This document shows, piece by piece, positions 1 to 7,486 of a DNA stretch of 24,609 nt. Every line of letters starts with the position of its first letter. Position 1 is the first letter of the stretch. The position numbers and the translations under genes are program-made. This DNA is from CAYVZU01 sp964455935 (GTDB lineage Bacteria > Fibrobacterota > CAYVZU01): contig CAYVZU010000055.1 of NCBI GenBank assembly GCA_964455935.1, forward strand, positions 1-24,609, written 5' to 3'. The notes beneath the pieces are model-generated. The model was given only the letters and a program-made list of their open reading frames with translations, ran no database searches and was not told where the DNA came from.

Positions 1-8
1 TTGGGAAC

Positions 9-1538
9 TTGAAAATACGGCAAAAATTATTTTTGATAACCACGGTTACGGTGACCATGATTGCCATGTTTATAACTCTCTATTTCCCAATTCAGCAACG
101 GAAATCGGTCAAACAGAGCTTCAACGAAGAAATCAGAAGCCTTGCGGGTGCAACCGCCATTGGAGTGGGTTTGGGACTTGGCACCGGAAATTTAAGCTTG
201 ATCAAAGAGGTTTTCGATCTGGCCAAAAGAAATCCTGCGCTCCGGTATGTCGCGATTATCAACCGGGATGGGGCCGAACTTGCCGCTTTTAATCCCACGT
301 CGATCAAATACAATGCTTCGGCCGTTCTGGCATCGTTGGAGCCGGTCGAGGCCGAAGGCATTCTACATGCGCATGCCCCTATTCAGTTCGGCGATAAACA
401 ATTCGGCGATGCAATCGTCGGCCTCAGTACGGAGGGTATCCGGAAAACCGTCGTAAAGATTCGCGCCACCAGCATTGCCATATTCGCCATCTTGATTGGC
501 TGCGGAATGTTGTTTTCCATCGCCATCAGCAATTATTTGGCGCGACGCATCGGCGGCGTGCTGGATGCCATGCGGGAAATCGAGAAAGGAAATTTAGTCT
601 TTCGGGACGTGGCTACGAATGAGTCGAAAGACGAGCTTAATTTGTTAGCGAAATCCGCCAATCAAATGAAGAATAATCTTTGCGATCTGGTCCGCAACAT
701 CGTGATGCAATATTCGGGCATCATAAAAGAAACGGAAAAGCTTTCCGCAGCGTCTTTGGAAATGGCCCAAAACGCGAAAGAAATGAAAATCCGATCTGGA
801 GCGGTCGCATCGGCTGGCGAAGAAGCTTCGGCTACGGTGGCCGGCATTTCATCGGCAGCAAAAGAAATGTCTTCTTCAATCAAGGCCGTTGCCGTCGCCG
901 TAGAACAGATGAGCGCATCGGTAGACGAGATATCAAAAAATTGCAGGAAGGAATCGCAAATTGCGTCAGACGCAAACGGCGTGGCCAAAGAGGCGCATAG
1001 GACAATGGAGCTCCTTGGCGCCTCGGCCAAAGAGGTCGGCACGATTCTTGACACCATCACCGGTATTGCCGAGCAGACCAATCTGCTGGCCCTTAACGCC
1101 ACTATCGAAGCGGCCTCGGCCGGGGAAGCCGGTAAAGGCTTTGCCGTGGTCGCCAACGAAGTCAAGGAATTGGCCAAACAAACCAAGCGGGCGACCGAGG
1201 AGATTGCCCGCCAAATCGAAGGAATTCAGACCAATGCCGGGGCTTCGGTGCAGGCGATTGAAAAAATAACGGGCGTGGTTGAAGAAGTGAATGCGATTTC
1301 TCAAACCATTGTCGGCGCGGTGCAGGAGCAATCGATTACCACAGGTGAAATCGCCAAAAACATCAGCGGCACCAGCCGCGGCGCAAAGGAGGTGGCTCAG
1401 AAGGTGCAGGAAGCCGCCTCAAGCANNNNNNNNNNAGCCAATACTGCGGCCGGCGCCGAAAAAACCAAGCAAAGCGCCCAGGTGCTTTCGGAAATGGCGC
1501 AGGAGCTAAAGAAAATGATAAGCCGGTTTAAAACCTGA
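9..1538 (+). CDS. Methyl-accepting chemotaxis protein (transmembrane chemoreceptor)
   Basis: This is a membrane chemoreceptor that would signal through CheA/CheW. Two hydrophobic segments (about residues 7-27 and 153-176) bracket a roughly 125-residue periplasmic sensor with a Cache/PAS-like stretch (RYVAIINRDGAELAAF). A HAMP linker follows, and then a long helical signalling domain whose hairpin tip is recognisable (GIAEQTNLLALNATIEAA, then GEAGKGFAVVANEVKELA). The start is TTG at 9; the frame is open to the window edge, so a slightly earlier start cannot be excluded, although MKIRQKLFLITT is a normal receptor start. Ten Ns interrupt the C-terminal signalling helix but the frame continues correctly to a typical end (LKKMISRFKT). 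No C-terminal CheR-tethering pentapeptide is seen. The ligand is unknown. Confidence 0.93.
   Translation: MKIRQKLFLITTVTVTMIAMFITLYFPIQQRKSVKQSFNEEIRSLAGATAIGVGLGLGTGNLSLIKEVFDLAKRNPALRYVAIINRDGAELAAFNPTSIKYNASAVLASLEPVEAEGILHAHAPIQFGDKQFGDAIVGLSTEGIRKTVVKIRATSIAIFAILIGCGMLFSIAISNYLARRIGGVLDAMREIEKGNLVFRDVATNESKDELNLLAKSANQMKNNLCDLVRNIVMQYSGIIKETEKLSAASLEMAQNAKEMKIRSGAVASAGEEASATVAGISSAAKEMSSSIKAVAVAVEQMSASVDEISKNCRKESQIASDANGVAKEAHRTMELLGASAKEVGTILDTITGIAEQTNLLALNATIEAASAGEAGKGFAVVANEVKELAKQTKRATEEIARQIEGIQTNAGASVQAIEKITGVVEEVNAISQTIVGAVQEQSITTGEIAKNISGTSRGAKEVAQKVQEAASSXXXXANTAAGAEKTKQSAQVLSEMAQELKKMISRFKT
1426..1435. other. Assembly gap of ten N inside the chemoreceptor gene
   Basis: Ten ambiguous bases lie in the receptor's C-terminal helix. 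The reading frame before and after matches a normal chemoreceptor, so the true gap is ten bases or differs from ten by a multiple of three. It marks a scaffold join or masked bases rather than biology. Confidence 0.95.
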
Positions 1539-1720
1539 GCCTATTTTGTTGGGTGGGGGCCTTCGACATACAAGCGGGCCTTTTTCCCGTGCTGCGCGAT
1601 CTTCCCAAGAATCTTTGATACGATTTCGAGAGATAGCAAGTTGCAGGGCGATGATTCTAAAAACCGGAATTGGGCATGAATGCATCCCGCAGTGAAGCAT
1701 GGGGACGGATTGTGGAGAGC

Positions 1721-1855
1721 ATGAAAAACAACATTCTTCCGGTTTACGTTCTGGTCATCGAAGACGATTTTGCCGCCAGGAAGTACCTTTAGCATCGAGC
1801 CCATGGCATTCGCATTGCCTCGGCAGCATGCCAAAGCGCAATTGCGGCAAAATAG
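1721..1855 (+). pseudogene. Response-regulator receiver domain remnant
   Basis: An ATG at 1721 opens MKNNILPVYVLVIEDDFAAR followed by KYL and a TAG stop at 1790-1792. The VLVIEDD stretch is the first beta strand and acidic pocket of a CheY-like receiver domain. In the same frame after the stop the sequence continues HRAHGIRIASAACQSAIAAK before TAG at 1853-1855, which fits the second strand and helix of a receiver (usual pattern GY.V..A..G..AL). The phosphorylated aspartate, the rest of the receiver and any output domain are missing. It lies about 180 bases after the chemoreceptor on the same strand, so it may be the residue of a partner signalling gene. No intact gene occupies 1539-1862. Confidence 0.6.
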
Positions 1856-1862
1856 GAAATGG

Positions 1863-2339
1863 TCACCCGTCCGCTGGCCGCGCGATGCGCACCACCATCT
1901 CAACCTCAACCGCGATGTTGCGGGGCAGGCTGCTTGTGCCCAGTGCGGCGCGGGCGTGTTTGCCTTTGTCGCCGAAGATCTGTTCCAGCAGTTCCGAAGC
2001 GCCGTTGATCACTTCGGGCTGCTTGTCGAATTCCGGGGTGCAGCGCACAAATCCCCGGACCTGGACGATTTCCTCGATCCGGTCGAGGCTTCCGACAAGC
2101 TCCTTGATGGCTGCCAGACAGTTGATCGCGCAGATCTTTGCGGCCTCGTAGCCTTCGGCCACGGTTTTATCCGCGCCAACCGTTCCGATGCAGACGAACT
2201 TTCCGTCCACTGAGGGCGCCTGTCCCGAACAGAAGACCAGATCGCCCGCCAGTTTGGCCGGTATGTACGCGGCTGCCGGGGCGGGTACTTTGGGGAGTTT
2301 GATTCCCAGTTGTTCCAGTCTCTTTTCGTAATTCGCCAT
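1863..2339 (-). CDS. ridA: RidA/YjgF/UK114 family protein
   Basis: This 158-residue protein belongs to the RidA superfamily, whose characterised members hydrolyse reactive enamines and imines such as 2-aminoacrylate formed by PLP-dependent dehydratases. Family hallmarks are an N-terminal strand with GDLVFCSGQAP, a central helix (AAKICAINCLAAIKELVGSL), a VRGFVRCTPEF strand and the C-terminal block ARAALGTSSLPRNIAVEVE. Its length and this last block suggest the longer RidA subgroup (about 150 residues) rather than classical E. coli RidA (about 128). An AAGGAG ribosome site lies just upstream of ATG 2339. It sits 12 bases after the stop of the broken D-aminoacylase and in one transcriptional unit with a DSD1-type enzyme, which fits detoxification of an enamine product. 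Confidence 0.9.
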   Translation of the reverse strand: MANYEKRLEQLGIKLPKVPAPAAAYIPAKLAGDLVFCSGQAPSVDGKFVCIGTVGADKTVAEGYEAAKICAINCLAAIKELVGSLDRIEEIVQVRGFVRCTPEFDKQPEVINGASELLEQIFGDKGKHARAALGTSSLPRNIAVEVEMVVRIARPADG

Positions 2340-2351
2340 GTGAGCTCCTTT

Positions 2352-2797
2352 TTAAAACGGTTGCGACCCTCTGCGCGGAATTTTGCCCGGCCTGGCGCCG
2401 GTGAGAACGTTTTGTGATACCACAATTTCGCCCGACACAATCACGGCCTCAACTCCTTCGGGTTGGATAAAGTGATCGGCATAATCCGCCCTGCTTGCGA
2501 TCCGTTCCGGGTCCCATACAGCCCCAATCGCCATGGAAGCCTTTTTGAATCCGGCCGATGCCGGACAAACCAATAATCTCCGCTGGAAGTGAGGTCGTTT
2601 CGGGCCATGTCACCAGCTTCTGCTCGCGGACATAGGTGCCCAGAAAGCGCGGGAACGTGCCGCCCAGCCGCGGGTGGCGGCCTGCTGTTGGCGTACAACC
2701 CGCCGTTTCGAAGGCCCCGGCTTCCCGAATCCGGCCGTTTTCCACCAACCTATGCCTGGCAACGGACGCGGCCGTTTTGAATGAGGAGTCGTGCCAT
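2352..2797 (-). pseudogene. N-acyl-D-amino-acid deacylase (D-aminoacylase) remnant, internally deleted and frameshifted
   Basis: Three pieces of a D-aminoacylase-type amidohydrolase are readable in different frames. Piece 1 starts at ATG 2797 (MARLLIQNGRV, the usual first strand) and hits TAG at 2750. Piece 2, another frame from about 2748, reads LVENGRIREAGAFETAG (the second N-terminal strand) and passes directly into GRHPRLGGTFPRFLGTYV and TSLPAEIIGL, which belong near the C-terminus of the family. Piece 3 reads WDPERIASRADY and GVEAVIVSGEIV, then TGARPGKIPRR to the stop at 2352. The middle of the barrel, including the metal-binding HxH, is absent, roughly 350 residues compared with a full-length enzyme. 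The start codon overlaps the stop of the upstream DSD1 gene (TAATG), so the original operon junction is preserved. Confidence 0.75.
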
Positions 2798-3897
2798 TAT
2801 TGCGATTTTCCCCGGGCCGAAACCGGCCAGATATCAACGACATCTTCGCCGCAAACCGCCGCGATCTGATCGAAAAGGTTCACGACGGGGCAGATGTGAT
2901 AGGGGATGACCTCTACCCGGTCACCCACTTTGAGTTGTTGGGCAGCCCCTTCGACGCGCAGGAATCCGTGTTCTTCGCTGAGGGAAACAAGCGAGGCTTG
3001 GGGCTGCCCTCTGATCAGGCCGTAGATGGGCGGTGTGCGCGTCTCGTCTTTGCTCACCGTGAGGACCTTGCTTCCTGCATCCAGAATGGCCCTGTCGGCC
3101 GCCGGTCGGCTGATCACGGTCGATAGAACGGTCGCGGCACAGTCATTCTCGCGGGCGCTTTCCAGTCGGATGTTCATCAAATCGAAGAAGATGTAGGTTC
3201 CAGGCCGAATCTCCGTTATTCCTTTTATCGGTGAACAGCTTCTGATGCTTGGGGTCGAGCCGATGCTGATGTCCTCGATTTCCAGGCCCGAAGCGCGCAG
3301 GAGATCCGCCGTGGCCAGCATTGTCCGCTGGACACCCAGGATGGCTTCTTTGCGTTGTGCCGGGTCCTGGATTCCGCCGACATGACCCTCGTGCGTCATA
3401 ATGCCTTTGAGCTTGAGCCCAGGCAACTGGGCTATTTCGCGGGCCTGTGCGAGAGCCGGCTCGCCTGGCGCAATGCCGCAGCGGCCCAGACCTGAATCGA
3501 TTTCCAGCAGAATATCAAGCGTCTTGCGCGCCCCGGTAAAAGCCCTGGACAACGGCGCGGCGACATCCAAACTATCAACCGCTGTTGAAAGGTGGGCCCG
3601 CTCACAAAGGCGGAGGAGTTTCTCGATCTTTTTGTTGTCCACGATTTCGTTGGCAACAAACACGTTCGTAATGCCGGCCGCGATCATCACCTCGGCTTCG
3701 CCCAGTTTTGCCACGGTAATCCCCGTGGCGCCGGCCTGTATTTGTCTTTTCGCGATCTCGGGCGTCTTGTGCGTCTTGATGTGTGGACGCATGCGAACGC
3801 CCGAATGGGCGGCCAGTTCGGTCATTTCCCGAATGTTGTTTTCCATGCACGAGACATTTACCAGCAAGGCCGGGGTATCCAGTTCGGCTACTTTCAT
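2797..3897 (-). CDS. DSD1-family PLP enzyme (D-threonine aldolase / D-serine dehydratase-like)
   Basis: The 366-residue protein has a fold-type III PLP barrel (alanine-racemase N-terminal domain) followed by the DSD1-type beta domain. RPHIKTHKTP places the likely PLP lysine at Lys41. SIGSTPS matches the phosphate-binding loop. His334-x-Cys336 near the C-terminus (PYHICP) is the metal-binding pair of D-serine dehydratases and D-threonine aldolases of this family. The start at ATG 3897 follows GGAG at eight bases. The stop overlaps the ATG of the D-aminoacylase remnant by one base. Acting on a D-beta-hydroxy amino acid is a family-based inference; the exact substrate (D-Ser, D-Thr or another) cannot be read from sequence. 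RidA downstream would suit a dehydratase releasing an enamine. Confidence 0.88.
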   Translation of the reverse strand: MKVAELDTPALLVNVSCMENNIREMTELAAHSGVRMRPHIKTHKTPEIAKRQIQAGATGITVAKLGEAEVMIAAGITNVFVANEIVDNKKIEKLLRLCERAHLSTAVDSLDVAAPLSRAFTGARKTLDILLEIDSGLGRCGIAPGEPALAQAREIAQLPGLKLKGIMTHEGHVGGIQDPAQRKEAILGVQRTMLATADLLRASGLEIEDISIGSTPSIRSCSPIKGITEIRPGTYIFFDLMNIRLESARENDCAATVLSTVISRPAADRAILDAGSKVLTVSKDETRTPPIYGLIRGQPQASLVSLSEEHGFLRVEGAAQQLKVGDRVEVIPYHICPVVNLFDQIAAVCGEDVVDIWPVSARGKSQ

Positions 3898-3954
3898 TCT
3901 TTCTTCTCCGCATCCAAGTGTGTCTTTGGCGCGCCAGTTCCACCGCGCGCATGA

Positions 3955-4014
3955 CTTGCCTGTGTCGTTTTCGCTCGGGCTTTGGCCTGCGTAATCCTTT
4001 TTGATACGCGCTCT
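3955..4014. repeat. Partial copy of a dispersed repeat (right half)
   Basis: These 60 bases align without gaps to 23468-23527 with 8 mismatches by eye (52/60). They end in the same boundary, CCTTTTTGATACGCGCTCT here against CCTTTTTGAGATGCGCTCT there, and keep a GGGC/GCC hairpin. The left half with the opposing terminal repeat is not recognisable here. The copy lies just upstream of the DSD1-type gene. Confidence 0.7.
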
Positions 4015-4112
4015 AATCAGTTTACAAATCTATTTTTTTAGCCGGCCACCGATCAATCGCGGGAATGGCATGCAGTTTGCGACTTCCCTGATGATTTGCA
4101 CGGAGGCTGCCG

Positions 4113-4325
4113 GTGGAATCAGTCCTGATCGATCCTCAAACCGAGCCGATGGGCCTCGATTTTCGGACTGCCCGTTTTGCGCGGTGCGCAAACCTGATTG
4201 CGGCGGCGGGCAGCGATGACCTGTTTGCGGCCATGCAATCGGCCCTGCATATTTTGCAGCATGAGAAAAATCGAACCAATGGAAATCAAATTATCCATCT
4301 GTTTATGGCGGAAGCCGACCATTGA
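4113..4325 (+). CDS. Hypothetical small protein, 70 residues
   Basis: I do not recognise this protein. It starts at GTG 4113 with a good ribosome site, GGAGG at 4102-4106, six bases upstream. The product (MESVLIDPQTEPMGLDFRTA at the start) is mostly predicted helical, with an amphipathic run around LFAAMQSALHILQHEKN, no signal peptide and no membrane segment. It converges on tonB, with six bases between the stops. The opposite strand is also open over much of this stretch, so it could be chance; the ribosome site and protein-like composition make it worth keeping. Confidence 0.4.
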   Translation: MESVLIDPQTEPMGLDFRTARFARCANLIAAAGSDDLFAAMQSALHILQHEKNRTNGNQIIHLFMAEADH

Positions 4326-4331
4326 AGCAAA

Positions 4332-5000
4332 CTACTGCTGAAACACAATCTCCTGCTCGACCCAGGCCTCAACCGGCCGGCCATTTTTGAGCGAGGGATC
4401 AAACGAATAACGCCGCACGGCTTTGAGCGCTTCGGCTCCGAATCCATAGCCGCGCGGCGTTTCCTTCACCACTTTTACCCTGGTGACGTTGCCTTTCTCA
4501 TTTACGAGAAAGAGCACAATGACTTTTCCATGCACCCCGTATTCCTCGGCCCGAGCCGGATAGGCAGGCTTTACCGCGGTCCGCTGCCGGGGCTGGGTGT
4601 CCTGGACCGGAGCTGAGCCCGCGTCCGCACCGGCGACCGGGACGGATTGAGATTCGACCGGCGATGGGGCGCCTGTCTCGGCCAAATTCGAGGAAACTTC
4701 AGGCCCGGCAACGGGCGTGGTTTGAACCGGTATCGAGGCGTCTGGTTCGGCGGCGCTTGGGCCGGCAGGCCTTTGCGGTCGCGCGGTTCCGCTTTGCTTT
4801 GGAGCCGGGGTCATACTCAATTCAAAGGAGCGAAGCACGGGCTGAATCCTTTTGGGAGCCAGACTCGGCATGAATTGAAAGAAGGCAATCAACAGTCCGG
4901 CGTGGATTGCGGCTGAAATCGCCAGCATGCGGGGGCTCATCCGCCAGGCTTTTGCGGGATTTATGGCTTTGAACCCGACCGGTTCACTGCGGCTCCTCAT
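4332..5000 (-). CDS. tonB: TonB family energy transducer
   Basis: The protein of about 222 residues would carry proton-motive-force energy from an ExbB/ExbD motor to outer-membrane transporters. It has an N-terminal membrane anchor (about residues 26-43, LAISAAIHAGLLIAFFQF), a Pro/Ala-rich periplasmic spacer, and a TonB C-terminal domain from KPAYPARAEEYGVHGKVIVL to the end with the usual V-x-V-V-K-E-T-P block and the late YSFDPSLKNGRPV strand. I chose ATG 5000 because GGAGGAG lies five bases upstream (GTCGG spacer); the frame is open much further but that part overlaps the Cys-rich gene. It overlaps that upstream gene by 17 bases, implying translational coupling. No exbB or exbD is in the window. 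Confidence 0.88.
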   Translation of the reverse strand: MRSRSEPVGFKAINPAKAWRMSPRMLAISAAIHAGLLIAFFQFMPSLAPKRIQPVLRSFELSMTPAPKQSGTARPQRPAGPSAAEPDASIPVQTTPVAGPEVSSNLAETGAPSPVESQSVPVAGADAGSAPVQDTQPRQRTAVKPAYPARAEEYGVHGKVIVLFLVNEKGNVTRVKVVKETPRGYGFGAEALKAVRRYSFDPSLKNGRPVEAWVEQEIVFQQ

Positions 5001-5346
5001 CCGACTCCTCCGCCTCGGGTTCGACTGGAACGCCTGGAAGCAAATGAGAGCAGATTCCTTCCTTGTCAGGGCAACTGAAGACAAGTTCGCAGTCTCTGCA
5101 GCACCGGGCTTTTTTTCCTGCCGGGAATTCGCAGTAATTGCCGCCCCAGCAGCGTCCCTCGTCATAGTTTGCGCAAAAGTTGAAATGGCCCATGTGGAAA
5201 GGGAGTCCCAACAAGGGACATAGCGATTTCTTTTGCTCGCATGCCTCTCTTGAAGAGCAATAGATGCAGCAGGCGCGCGGGTCTTTGCAGTCTTTGTCGA
5301 ACCGGCATTGCCCGGCCGCGAAGTACTTGCAGGAGAATAGACCCAT
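4984..5346 (-). CDS. Uncharacterised protein with two tandem 8-cysteine modules
   Basis: I do not recognise a named family. The 120-residue product (from ATG 5346) has 16 cysteines in two matching modules. Module 1 uses Cys6, 14, 20, 26, 27, 30, 36, 43; module 2 uses Cys58, 66, 72, 82, 83, 86, 92, 99. Both read C-x7-C-x5-C-x(5 or 9)-CC-x2-C-x5-C-x6-C, so one is a duplicate of the other. There is no obvious signal peptide, which argues for metal or Fe-S binding in the cytoplasm rather than disulphides, but this is inference. The tail after residue 105 is acidic (EPEAEESDEEPQ). A TTG start at 5382 would add 12 residues, one a cysteine; neither start has a strong ribosome site. It lies 55 bases after the LtaS-like gene and overlaps tonB. 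Confidence 0.78.
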   Translation of the reverse strand: MGLFSCKYFAAGQCRFDKDCKDPRACCIYCSSREACEQKKSLCPLLGLPFHMGHFNFCANYDEGRCWGGNYCEFPAGKKARCCRDCELVFSCPDKEGICSHLLPGVPVEPEAEESDEEPQ

Positions 5347-5401
5347 GGGAGAAAAGTAACCCCGGCAACGAAGCAAACTCAACGCCGAAAGAAGAACCGT
5401 C

Positions 5402-7237
5402 CTATTTCTGCTTTAACACAAAATCGGCGTAGCGCAGGATATTGGCGTAACTCTCGACTTGGGCGGGACGAAAAGCGGTATCAGGCGGATAGGTATTTGT
5501 GAAGCCCCGATCGAGATAGCCCCAGTAGAAGCGGTCGTTGCGCAGCAGGGAGGGAGGATTGCCGTTGCGCAGCACGAATCCTTTTTCGTGTGCGGCGAGA
5601 AGATTGTTGCCCAGGAGAACGGAAGGCCGCTGCAGGCCAAGCGCGGCCAGCAGTGTGGGTGAAACATCCACTTGGCTGGACAGCGTCGATCGCCTGCCCG
5701 GCCGCTTAAGTCCAGGCCACCAAACCATCATGGGGACGCGCATGGATAGCAAAGACGCCATGGCGGGGGGCATGAGGGAATCGCCGGTGAACATGGGAAT
5801 GTCGGGCGGAGGGTGATCGCCAAAAAGGAGAACCATGCTGTTCTTTAATATTTTGCCGTGGTCAAGCTCGTTGAGGAATTCTCCAAACGCCGAATCCACG
5901 TAGTGTGAAAGCTGATAATATTTGGCCGTGAGCAGCGGGAGCGTGTCGGGCAGATCAAGAGCGGGTTTTTCGTTTTTTGGATACACATAGGGTGAGTGGC
6001 CGGACAGCGTGACAAGATAGGCCAGAAAGGGTGTCGGAGTCTGCGCCAGGATTTGGGTGCTTTCGAGAAAGAAGGGCAGGTCGTGCGTTCCACAATAACG
6101 GCGCTCTCCGCTTCGAAAATAATCGGCGAAAACGGTTCGTTGGAATCCGAGGCCGCTCATAATATGCCGGCGATTATAGAAGAAACCATCGTTGGCGTGA
6201 AAGAAGACCGAATGGTACCCGTAATGCCCCAGGAAAGCAGGGAGACTGAAGGGAGATCGCCGCGAATATCGACCCAGGGCGGCCACTCTCTGATTCGTGT
6301 AATACGAAGTCAGGGTCGCGAATTCTGCATCCGTAGTGGAGCCAATGAGCGTTTGGGAAAGAAAGTGATCGAAATACAGCGCCTTGCGGGCGAAGCGATT
6401 TAGATTCGGAGTCACCTCCTTCCCATTGAACGAGAGGCCCAGCACATCCCAGCCCAAACTCTCGATTTGCAGAATGATTACGTTAAGGCCTTTGCGGCAG
6501 CGGCCTAGTTTGGGATCAATATCTTCTTTGGGATGGATCAGAAAATCGGGCAGGTCGGGTCGTGTCTCGGAAACGGGTTTGTCTTGCACATTGGCGACGA
6601 AGGTCGCCAGAAAATCGCAGCCGTAGAAGTCGAGGACAGAGCAGGAATTCATCAAAACCCGCCCGCCATACTTGAAGGTCCAGATTTCGGGCATGGTCCT
6701 GCTGAGAAACCCGAAGCGCAGGGCATACAACAGCACGGTGATGGCCAGTAGACCCCATACGACCCGGCCCGAGTGTTGCGCAGGGGCCCGAAGCCGTTTT
6801 ATCAGGCGCGGCCAGGCGAACACAAACGGCAAATCGAAGAAATAAAGCAGATCGTGCCAGCGCAGAAGGCTCAATACATCATTCCAGACGAAACCCAGTT
6901 GATGCGTCATGGAGAATAGCTGAATTGAAATGTAATCGTGAAATCGGCGGCAATACACCTCGTTGCTCAGAAGAAGAAGGCTGATCACCACGTCCAGTGA
7001 GATCAGCAGTGCCAGAAAAAGGCGGGAGCGCCGGCGACAAACAATCGAGAGTGCATAGAGCGCACAACCCAGACCCGCATATTCCAGAAACATTCCAGCG
7101 CTTTTATTGCTGGCCGTAATGCTGAGCCAGCTGTTCTTGAGGTACAGGATGAAGGTGAAGAGGACAACGGTATTAAACCGCTGCCCCCCCCACAGTCTCT
7201 TGACCGGAGCAAGCCGGGAACGAGTCTCTATAGGCAT
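5402..7237 (-). CDS. LtaS/MdoB-type membrane phosphoglycerol transferase or sulfatase
   Basis: The 611-residue form has an N-terminal multi-helix membrane domain (several hydrophobic segments within about residues 20-215) and a C-terminal extracytoplasmic alkaline-phosphatase-like domain. Catalytic signatures are NVIILQIESLGWD (metal-binding Glu), GSTTDAEFATL with the likely Thr301 nucleophile (matching the LtaS GKTxDxEF motif), FFHANDGFFYNR, and LLFGDHPPP. Family members move phosphoglycerol from phosphatidylglycerol to lipoteichoic acid or periplasmic glucans; a Gram-negative host suggests a periplasmic glycan or lipid acceptor, but the acceptor is unknown. I chose ATG 7237 because AAGGA lies four bases upstream; ATG 7276 or a GTG at 7438 would extend the N-terminus. 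It follows the TRAP permease by about 250 bases on the same strand. Confidence 0.88.
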   Translation of the reverse strand: MPIETRSRLAPVKRLWGGQRFNTVVLFTFILYLKNSWLSITASNKSAGMFLEYAGLGCALYALSIVCRRRSRLFLALLISLDVVISLLLLSNEVYCRRFHDYISIQLFSMTHQLGFVWNDVLSLLRWHDLLYFFDLPFVFAWPRLIKRLRAPAQHSGRVVWGLLAITVLLYALRFGFLSRTMPEIWTFKYGGRVLMNSCSVLDFYGCDFLATFVANVQDKPVSETRPDLPDFLIHPKEDIDPKLGRCRKGLNVIILQIESLGWDVLGLSFNGKEVTPNLNRFARKALYFDHFLSQTLIGSTTDAEFATLTSYYTNQRVAALGRYSRRSPFSLPAFLGHYGYHSVFFHANDGFFYNRRHIMSGLGFQRTVFADYFRSGERRYCGTHDLPFFLESTQILAQTPTPFLAYLVTLSGHSPYVYPKNEKPALDLPDTLPLLTAKYYQLSHYVDSAFGEFLNELDHGKILKNSMVLLFGDHPPPDIPMFTGDSLMPPAMASLLSMRVPMMVWWPGLKRPGRRSTLSSQVDVSPTLLAALGLQRPSVLLGNNLLAAHEKGFVLRNGNPPSLLRNDRFYWGYLDRGFTNTYPPDTAFRPAQVESYANILRYADFVLKQK

Positions 7238-7486
7238 TGCGGTCCTTGGGATCGGGAATAGAGGAAAAATATTCATTACGGACCGGCCGTTTCCATGTTC
7301 ATGGGTTTCATCCTGCGCCGTTGCATGAATACGCCCGATCTTCGCGCGTTCCTTCATACTTTGGACCAGTACCTGTTTGCCGGCGCGCCGGAAGAGGGAG
7401 GGACGGCTTAGCCCGTACTTGATGGGGAGGTGCAGCACATGCGTGCTGCGGCCGGCCGAGTTGAACCAGAAGTAGAGGGCGGGCGT

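Noticed and set aside
5001..5165. In-frame N-terminal extension of TonB
   Set aside because: It overlaps the Cys-rich gene in another frame, and ATG 5000 has an excellent GGAGGAG site just before the membrane anchor.
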